Shown here in pieces: positions 58,858 through 64,000 of a stretch of 64,000 bases of DNA (the first letter of the stretch is position 1; every line of letters begins with the position of its first letter). The stretch is from Thioalkalivibrio sp. ALJ24 (lineage in GTDB: Bacteria; Pseudomonadota; Gammaproteobacteria; Ectothiorhodospirales; Ectothiorhodospiraceae): positions 217,400 to 281,399 of the forward strand of contig NZ_KB898728.1 of the NCBI RefSeq assembly GCF_000377785.1. Direction: 5' to 3'. Below the pieces are notes generated by a model. The model saw only the letters and a program-made list of their open reading frames with translations, was not told the origin of the DNA and ran no database searches. The translations under genes and the position numbers were made by a program.

Positions 58858-59456
58858 ACAGGCCCGGCACTTCCCGGGACCGGCTTCGTCATCAGGACCC
58901 AGTGGCCGGAATGCCGACAACCGGGCCAGGGCAACAGCGGCCTGCGCGCCACGTCGGCATAACCGAGCCGCTCGTAAAGCCGCCGTGCACCCCGGTTTTC
59001 TTCCGCCACGATCAGGCTGAGCACCTCCGCGCCGCTCCCGGCCGCCACCTCCTCCGCGCGCTGCATCAATGCGCTTCCCACGCCGCGGCCGCGCCAGGCC
59101 GGATCGGCCGCCACGGCGTTCACGTACCAGGACCCCGGGGCCAGAGCCTCCAGCTCCAGCAGCGGACGCACCACGACCGGGGCCTCGCTCAACGGCTCGA
59201 CGTCATGCGGATCGGGCAGACGGTACCCGAGCAGCATCCCGACGACCTCGTCCCCGATCTCGGCCACATGGGCATTCACGTAACTGAAGCCGCCGTCTGT
59301 CCCGCTTACGGTGCGCGCCCCGAACTCCAGGGGATCCCCATCCGGACCGGCGGACTCCCGCCACAGATACATCGGAATCCCCTCGCCTGCGAAGTCCATG
59401 AGCTCCGCCAGTCGCCGCGCATCCCCGATCTCTGCCGCACGTATCTTCAGATCCAT
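58854..59456 (-). CDS. GNAT-family N-acetyltransferase
   Basis: A 200-residue acyltransferase. IRAAEIGDARRLAELMDFAGEGIP is the N-terminal motif, and the acetyl-CoA site is WYVNAVAADPAWRGRGVGSALMQRAEEVA (R-G-x-G-V-G). It is followed by ENRGARRLYERLGY. The substrate is unknown. The start ATG at 59456 has GGGAGGGG upstream; longer frames lack a site. Its stop overlaps the HDOD stop in a shared CTAG. Confidence 0.92.
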   Translation of the reverse strand: MDLKIRAAEIGDARRLAELMDFAGEGIPMYLWRESAGPDGDPLEFGARTVSGTDGGFSYVNAHVAEIGDEVVGMLLGYRLPDPHDVEPLSEAPVVVRPLLELEALAPGSWYVNAVAADPAWRGRGVGSALMQRAEEVAAGSGAEVLSLIVAEENRGARRLYERLGYADVARRPLLPWPGCRHSGHWVLMTKPVPGSAGPV

Positions 59457-59687
59457 CTCGCATCCCCTCCCTGCGCCCCAGAGATCCCTTCCCCGCGACA
59501 GAACGACGTCGCTCAGCATGCAGGGCTGCAACGGCGACGCCCCCGATACACCCGGCCCCGCAAAGTCGGCGGACCGGACTCCAACATAACCCTCTGCCTG
59601 CGACACCGACGCGTGGCATGCCGGCCGTGACCCGTTCTCTTAACTGGAGGATAGCCCACAGACGGGCGCCCCCACCCGCCCGAGATG

Positions 59688-59724
59688 AACCGCGCACCTT
59701 GACGCGTCGGCCCTATTGCAGGGC
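59688..59724. repeat. 37-bp repeat, copy 2
   Basis: Matches 55982-56018 at 31 of 37 positions, including the hairpin GGCCCT-N5-AGGGCC. It overlaps the last codons and stop of the second NERD gene. Finding one copy beside each NERD gene is notable. Confidence 0.6.
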
Positions 59725-60492
59725 CCTGGTCCCGCGGCACGCGGGATACTGCGAGCAGCCCCAGAACTCCTGGCCGGCGCTGACACCCTTGCGCGCCTTT
59801 CGTTTCACCATCGCACTGCCACATTTCGGACAACCGGGTGCCGCGGGCGCCGAGTGGCGCTCCCGCAAACCCTCCACATGCGCCCGGCGGGTGTGGCGCG
59901 AACGCTCGAGGCCGCCATGCTCCAGCGTGGCCACCATGTCCTCGACCTCGTCTTCGCTCCACACCTCTTCCCGGAACGAGCGGATATAACTCAGGAGCCC
60001 CAGGCCACGGACCACGTTGTCCGGCATCGGCGTCTTGAACGTGCTGCCGCCGACGAACACGACCACCGAGTGAATCATTTCCGGGTCCACACCCAGCACC
60101 TCGGCCACCGCCCGTTCGTGGCGATAGTTCTGGCGCAACGGGTTCTGAAACCGGAAGGACCGCCGGTAGATCTTCTGGGTCCACTGGGCCTGACGCTCAC
60201 CGCCGAAGATCCAGCCCCGCATGTTCTTCGTCTCGATGACGAAGATCCCGAACCGCGACACCAGCACATGATCGATCTGCGTGGTGCCGTCCGCGGTCGG
60301 CAGCGTCAGGTCATGTACCACCCGGCCGGACTTGCCGTCCAGGCCAACCGCCAGAACCAGCCGAATCCACAGCTCGCCGAGCCAGCCCTTTACCTGTGGA
60401 AGGCGGGCAATCGCGACCAGCGCCAGCAACAGCCACGCCCACCAGAACTGCGACGCGGCCGCCAGGAGCATCTCAACCAGATTGATCTCCAC
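59713..60492 (-). CDS. NERD-domain protein with C-terminal zinc finger
   Basis: A 259-residue protein with one N-terminal membrane helix (residues about 10-30). A NERD domain follows: TADGTTQIDHVLVSRFGIFVIETKNMRGWIFG, with D and E-T-K. The C-terminus is a topoisomerase-type zinc finger (PGCPKCGSAMVKRKAR, then FWGCSQYPACRG). The start GTG at 60492 has GGGAGG upstream. It may process or bind DNA at the membrane. It shares a 37-bp repeat with the other NERD gene. Confidence 0.92.
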   Translation of the reverse strand: MEINLVEMLLAAASQFWWAWLLLALVAIARLPQVKGWLGELWIRLVLAVGLDGKSGRVVHDLTLPTADGTTQIDHVLVSRFGIFVIETKNMRGWIFGGERQAQWTQKIYRRSFRFQNPLRQNYRHERAVAEVLGVDPEMIHSVVVFVGGSTFKTPMPDNVVRGLGLLSYIRSFREEVWSEDEVEDMVATLEHGGLERSRHTRRAHVEGLRERHSAPAAPGCPKCGSAMVKRKARKGVSAGQEFWGCSQYPACRGTRALQ

Positions 60493-60622
60493 TACGTCCT
60501 CCCTGTCGATGTCGGAGACAGTAGCCACCCGCCCCAAAAGGTCAGAGTAACGCCGACCCCTTGCCCGACGCCTCCACGGGCCGCCCCGGGCCTCGGCCCT
60601 CGGCACTCGGCCCTCGGGGTGG

Positions 60623-61063
60623 ATGACGACCACCGGGCGCACCGGCTACCAGTGGTTCCGCGAACTCGCGGACGTGCGCATGCTGACGGTCGCCGGCACC
60701 GACCACCCGCTGGCGACCCTCCCCCGCGTCACGCAGGACGATCTGGTCGGACACACCGAGATCGTCATGGCCTACCTCGACCGGGACGGCCTGGTCCCCG
60801 AGTCCCCCGAGACCGACAACTACCTCGCCTTCACCCAGTACAAACTGATCCGCGACGCCGTGATCGAAGGCGCCGGCTGGGCCGACCTGCCCTTCCCCCT
60901 CATCCGCCACGCCCTGCGCCAGGAACAGCTCCGCACCATCCCGCACCCGGACGCCAACTGGTGGAAGACCTTCTGCGTGCTGGAATCCGAACAGGCCCAT
61001 GGCGGCCCCGTGGTGACCTGGCTGGCCAACCAGCTGGAGGCCTACCTGACGCGGGTCAGCTGA
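60623..61063 (+). pseudogene. LysR-family regulator remnant (effector domain only)
   Basis: A 146-codon frame matching only the C-terminal half of a LysR-type regulator (ELADVRMLTVAGTDHPLATLP, YKLIRDAVIEGAGWADLPFPLI). The winged-helix DNA-binding domain is missing. The region just before it consists of two copies of CTCGGCCCTCGG (60592-60617). It directly precedes another degraded gene, so this is a decaying locus. Confidence 0.7.
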
Positions 61064-61066
61064 GGG

Positions 61067-61586
61067 CAACGACCGACCGCAGTGCCACCGCCTGCATCCA
61101 GTGCCATGGAGCGCAGGGCGAGGGCCAGGCACAGCCACCGTTCCCGCGCCTGGCCGGGCTCCCGGAGCAATACCTGATCGAACAGATGGAGGCCTACCAG
61201 GACAGCCGACGTCCGAACGCCACGATGGCGCAGATCGCGCAGTATCTCGACGATGACGAATTCGAAGCCGTCAGCCGGCATTACGCCGAGATGGAACCCG
61301 CGGGCGGCCCGCACAACGTACCGGAGGATCTGGTCAGCCGAGGCCGCGAAATCGCCCTCGAACGGCTACCCAACCGCAACATTCAGTCCTGTATTCCCTG
61401 CCACGGGGAGAAAGGACGCGAACGGAATCCCAGCCTCGCCCGCTCGCCGACCACCCGCCCCGGTACCTGATAGCACAGCTACAGGCCTATGCCGAAGGTG
61501 AGCGCGAAACGTCCCTGGCCGGACTGATGCAGGGTATCGTCAGCGAAGTCGAAGACGAAGAACAGGCCGCCCTCGCGGCCTACTAG
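61067..61586 (+). pseudogene. Di-haem cytochrome c (c4/c553-like) remnant, frameshifted
   Basis: Two haem motifs are visible: CIQCHGAQGEG and, about 95 residues later, CIPCHGEKGRE. The c4-like block LPEQYLIEQMEAYQDSRRPN follows the first, and its counterpart PPRYLIAQLQAYAEGERE lies after the second in another frame. A one-base deletion near 61440 therefore breaks the gene. No start codon or signal peptide is found, because the 5' end runs into the LysR remnant. It was probably once an electron carrier. Confidence 0.75.
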
Positions 61587-61723
61587 GCCTCCCTGCCGGC
61601 CAGCGACGAATAACCGGGCACCTCAGGGCCACACCGACTGCACACCGCCACAACCAACGTAGAACGTATCGCTCACGTGCTGGGCGGAGCGAAGAGGAAC
61701 CCAGTCGGGTTACCGAATCCCGG

Positions 61724-62251
61724 TCAGTATGACTCAAGAACGTTGGCCACCTCCTCGAAGCCGGACTGCACCGCGATATCCCCGGCCGTGGAGCCCGCCG
61801 TATACCGGTTTCCACCGGCGCACGGCACACTGGCACTCTCAATACCTTTACCCGGATCGGCCCCTGCCTGCATCAACAAATCCACAGTCTCCGGACGATC
61901 CCCCCGGGCCGCAGCGATTAAGGGCGTTTCGCCATTGTCTCCGTCGCGGCGATTTACATCACCCCCATGGTCTATCATGGTCTGCACTAGGTCAGCATGC
62001 CCACGCCAGGCGGCGCTGTGGAGCGGCGTCTGGCCGAACTCCAGCCGTTCGTTAGGATCCACCCCCTGTTCGAGGATATACACAACATCGTCCAGGTCCC
62101 CCCGTATGGCCGCGTCATCCAGTCCTTCGGGGGAAACATCCGGCCCCGAGAACAGGCCGGACAGAATAATTCCACCCATAATGATCGCTACGGCCATAAG
62201 CAGTCCGCTGGCACCGTTCCCGTGCTCGTCAGACATTCGCTTGTTCATCAT
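61724..62251 (-). CDS. Ankyrin-repeat membrane protein
   Basis: A 175-residue protein with one N-terminal membrane helix (ASGLLMAVAIIMGGIILSGL). About four ankyrin repeats follow (DDAAIRGDLDDVVYILEQGVDPN, GQTPLHSAAWRGHADLVQTMI, GETPLIAAARGDRPETVDLLMQAGADP). The start at 62251 has GAGGAG before two adjacent ATGs. The helix places the repeats on one side of the inner membrane, possibly in the periplasm. The partner is unknown. Confidence 0.88.
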   Translation of the reverse strand: MMNKRMSDEHGNGASGLLMAVAIIMGGIILSGLFSGPDVSPEGLDDAAIRGDLDDVVYILEQGVDPNERLEFGQTPLHSAAWRGHADLVQTMIDHGGDVNRRDGDNGETPLIAAARGDRPETVDLLMQAGADPGKGIESASVPCAGGNRYTAGSTAGDIAVQSGFEEVANVLESY

Positions 62252-62321
62252 CAGCTCCTCTACTACTGAGATCCTTACCGCTATCACAAAGCCTGCCTTC
62301 AGGTGCCTCCTCATGAAAAGC

Positions 62322-63127
62322 GGGGTCGGACCTCGCTACCTGACGGTTTCAAATCTCCGAGCGTATCCCCAATGCCCTCTGCACTTCGTCCACATACGGC
62401 CGACTGCCCACGGCCACGGACGTCGTCCAGCGATCATCCCGGCTGGCACGATCCGACCCAAGCGCGTCGTCTACCCACATTCGATGGCATCTCCTCAGCT
62501 CTGGGAATGAACCGATCTCCAGTGATTCCTTCAGCGCCTGCTGTTCAATCACGCGGTACCCACCCGGAGGGTCCTGGATCTCTCGATACCCACTGGCTTC
62601 CCACTCGCGCGGATGCTGCACCACCCCTGCCCGGACCATATTCAGGTCGATGTACACCAAACAACGCGCCAGATGGGTGCCTGTCTCCACCGCCGTAGCG
62701 TGGTAGCGGTCCTCCCAGAACGCGTCCTTACGGCCCACGCGCCGGTTGTACGCCTGTCCGACCCGCCCCGCGATCAACTGCATGCCCCGCGGGATCTCGC
62801 CACGGCCCTCATCACGCACCAGCAGGTGCACTTGGTTGGACGTGACGATGTAATTCAACACACACAGCCCGTAGCGTCGCCGCGCTTGATACAACCAGTA
62901 CCGCCACAACCGGCGGTCACACGCGAACTTCAGCAGAAACTCCTGCTTGTGGCACCGGTGCGTGATATGCCAGACATGGCTCGGCAAGTGATGGCGATGC
63001 GCCCGTGGCATGGCTTCCCTCCCTGGAAGGCCCATTTCCTGACCAAAATGGCCGCGATAAGCTCGAATTACACCCTTTATAGACCATTTTCCTCGGATCT
63101 TTCCGGGACTTACCGTAGTCCGACCCC
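62322..63127. mobile_element. RAYT-type element bounded by inverted GGGGTCGGA
   Basis: GGGGTCGGA at 62322-62330 on the + strand and the same 9-mer on the - strand at 63119-63127 flank the first RAYT-type transposase gene in opposite orientation. Motifs of the GGGGTCGGA or GGGGTCAGA kind often border such single-gene elements. The exact ends were not defined. Confidence 0.5.
62349..63011 (-). CDS. REP-associated tyrosine transposase-like protein (RAYT)
   Basis: A 220-residue Y1/IS200-like transposase: HRHHLPSHVWHITHRCHKQEFLLKFACDRRLW, then the single-strand nuclease region NYIVTSNQVHLLVRD, FWEDRYHATAV and CLVYIDLNMVRAGVVQHPREWE. The usual metal motif is H-x-H (NHVHLLV), but the first His is Gln here. 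The catalytic Tyr candidate is near the LVYIDLN helix. GGAGGG precedes the ATG at 63011. The altered His may mean loss of activity. Confidence 0.85.
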   Translation of the reverse strand: MPRAHRHHLPSHVWHITHRCHKQEFLLKFACDRRLWRYWLYQARRRYGLCVLNYIVTSNQVHLLVRDEGRGEIPRGMQLIAGRVGQAYNRRVGRKDAFWEDRYHATAVETGTHLARCLVYIDLNMVRAGVVQHPREWEASGYREIQDPPGGYRVIEQQALKESLEIGSFPELRRCHRMWVDDALGSDRASRDDRWTTSVAVGSRPYVDEVQRALGIRSEI

Positions 63128-63137
63128 TTTATTTTCC

Positions 63138-63743
63138 TTACAGAGCCCGGATACGCTGCTGGATCGACGTGAAATCGGAGGCCTCGGGCGTATCCGCCAT
63201 GCCGGCGCGCACCGGGTTCAGATCCACGTAGCTCATACAGGTCAGCACCGCCGCGTCGTCCAGCAGCGCCTGGCTCTTGTAGCGGCCTTCCCAGAAGCGC
63301 CCCTTGCAGCCATCCTCCGCATTCGCCCGCCGCGCCAGATGTTCGTTCAGGCTGCGCAAGAACCAGGACAGGTCCTGCAGGCGCGCCTGCCACTCGGCAA
63401 TCTGCTGCTGCGCCCGCTCGCGCTCCGCCACCGTCTTCGTCTGCCCCGACCGATACCGGGCGACCAGAACCGGCAGCGAGAACAGCCGCGCCCAGCGTTC
63501 CATCACCTCGCCTTCGCTCCATGCCGCCGCCCGCTCCGAATCCAGCCGCACCACCAGGTGATATTGGTTCGACATCACCGCGTACGCGCACACGTCCACC
63601 GCGAACACCCCCTGCAGCTCGCGCAGACGATCGAGCACCCAGCCGCGCCGGTGCTCGTAATTCTTGCCCGAATAGAAATCCTCGCCGCACAGAAACGCGC
63701 GGCGAACACAGCGACAAATGCAGTGGTAACGTAAGCTTCCCAT
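63138..63743 (-). CDS. Second RAYT-type transposase, probably truncated
   Basis: A 201-residue relative of a different subgroup: RYHCICRCVRRAFLCGEDFYSGKNYEHRRGW, AYAVMSNQYHLVVRLDSE, KGRFWEGRYKSQALLDDAAVLTCMSYVDLNPVRAGM. Family members run about 300 residues and continue past SIQQRI, so the C-terminus looks cut. The N-terminus is also short, and no ribosome site is seen, as if an IS3 insertion just upstream had replaced it. The H-x-H metal motif again reads Q-x-H (NQYHL). Confidence 0.7.
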   Translation of the reverse strand: MGSLRYHCICRCVRRAFLCGEDFYSGKNYEHRRGWVLDRLRELQGVFAVDVCAYAVMSNQYHLVVRLDSERAAAWSEGEVMERWARLFSLPVLVARYRSGQTKTVAERERAQQQIAEWQARLQDLSWFLRSLNEHLARRANAEDGCKGRFWEGRYKSQALLDDAAVLTCMSYVDLNPVRAGMADTPEASDFTSIQQRIRAL

Positions 63744-63809
63744 CCACGAGGACCAGTGGTTATTAGAGTGCTCTGGCACAATCGAGGTCGAGCCGCCGGG
63801 AGGGGAGCC

Positions 63810-64000
63810 ATGCGGAAGTCACGCTTCAGCGAGAACCAGATCCTGTCGATCCTGAAGGAGGCGGATGCCGGGCAGTCCGTTAAGGAGATCTGCCGCAAGC
63901 ACGGGATCAGCCAGCCGACGTTCTACAACTGGAAGTCGAAGTACGGCGGCATGGCCGCCTCGGACCTCAAGCGCCTCAAGGAGCTGGAGGAGGAGAACCG
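63810..64000 (+). mobile_element. IS3-family transposase OrfA start, runs off window
   Basis: The first 63 or so codons of an IS3-family OrfA: RKSRFSENQILSILKEADAG, then KEICRKHGISQPTFYNWKSKYGG, a helix-turn-helix of the HTH_8/IS3-IS911 type. A leucine-zipper-like start (LKRLKELEEENR) follows. GGGAGGGG precedes the ATG. The left inverted repeat is expected between about 63744 and 63805 but was not resolved. Its insertion probably removed the 5' end of the adjacent RAYT gene. Confidence 0.85.

Overview
The window is about 64 kb of high-GC chromosomal DNA from what looks like an aerobic gammaproteobacterium. The acidic protein compositions, periplasmic rhodanese, DsrE-like domain, PEP-CTERM protein, DUF3634-like proteins and three c-di-GMP signalling proteins suggest a sulfur-oxidising halo/alkaliphile such as an Ectothiorhodospiraceae (Thioalkalivibrio-type) member. 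That assignment is inference; no rRNA or other marker is present.

Layout. 1-10 kb: katG (cut by the window edge) with an OxyR-like site, two envelope proteins, an AAA-like ATPase, then a TetR / membrane-fusion / RND efflux operon and a calcium-binding-like protein behind a near-consensus FliA (sigma-28) promoter. 10-20 kb: macrodomain protein, nitroreductase-like protein, glycerate kinase, a PAS-GGDEF cyclase, an SDR, a DUF3634-like protein, an NYN-domain protein, a small beta-barrel and a PAS-GGDEF-EAL protein. 20-24 kb: an antitoxin-like gene with an odd tail, then a compact two-gene operon of a MazG-like nucleotide pyrophosphohydrolase and an 802-aa PD-(D/E)XK nuclease / Schlafen-type helicase / S24 peptidase fusion. 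This is the best candidate for a poorly described, defence-like system here.

24-34 kb: Spy-like protein, TPM protein, a MASE1-LOV-GGDEF predicted blue-light cyclase, a LysR (MetR-type) regulator, a VapBC-type toxin-antitoxin pair, and an ATP-grasp-like gene coupled to a cytoplasmic molybdopterin oxidoreductase. 33-41 kb: a FimV-like protein with a long Pro-Glu repeat, a periplasmic rhodanese next to an esterase fused to a DsrE-like domain, a SLOG + SLATT-like membrane protein (a second defence-like candidate), a universal stress protein, and a HbpS/GlcG-like protein. 41-50 kb: a candidate small RNA, cytoplasmic rhodanese, LplT-like transporter, DUF99, NDUFA9-like SDR, an archaeal-type S-adenosylmethionine synthetase, an RNase Z-like enzyme, a CBS protein, a second candidate small RNA, a globin and a patatin.

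50-60 kb: a YbaK deacylase, an alpha/beta hydrolase that has lost its natural stop and reads into the next gene, periplasmic proteins, a PEP-CTERM protein behind a sigma-54 promoter, two NERD proteins, an M50-CBS protease, an HDOD protein and a GNAT. 60-64 kb is a decay and mobile-element zone: remnants of a LysR regulator and a di-haem cytochrome c, an ankyrin protein, two REP-associated (RAYT-type) transposases and the start of an IS3-family element.

Most genes are short independent units, so function rests mainly on domain recognition. Starts were set by ribosome-binding sites where visible.
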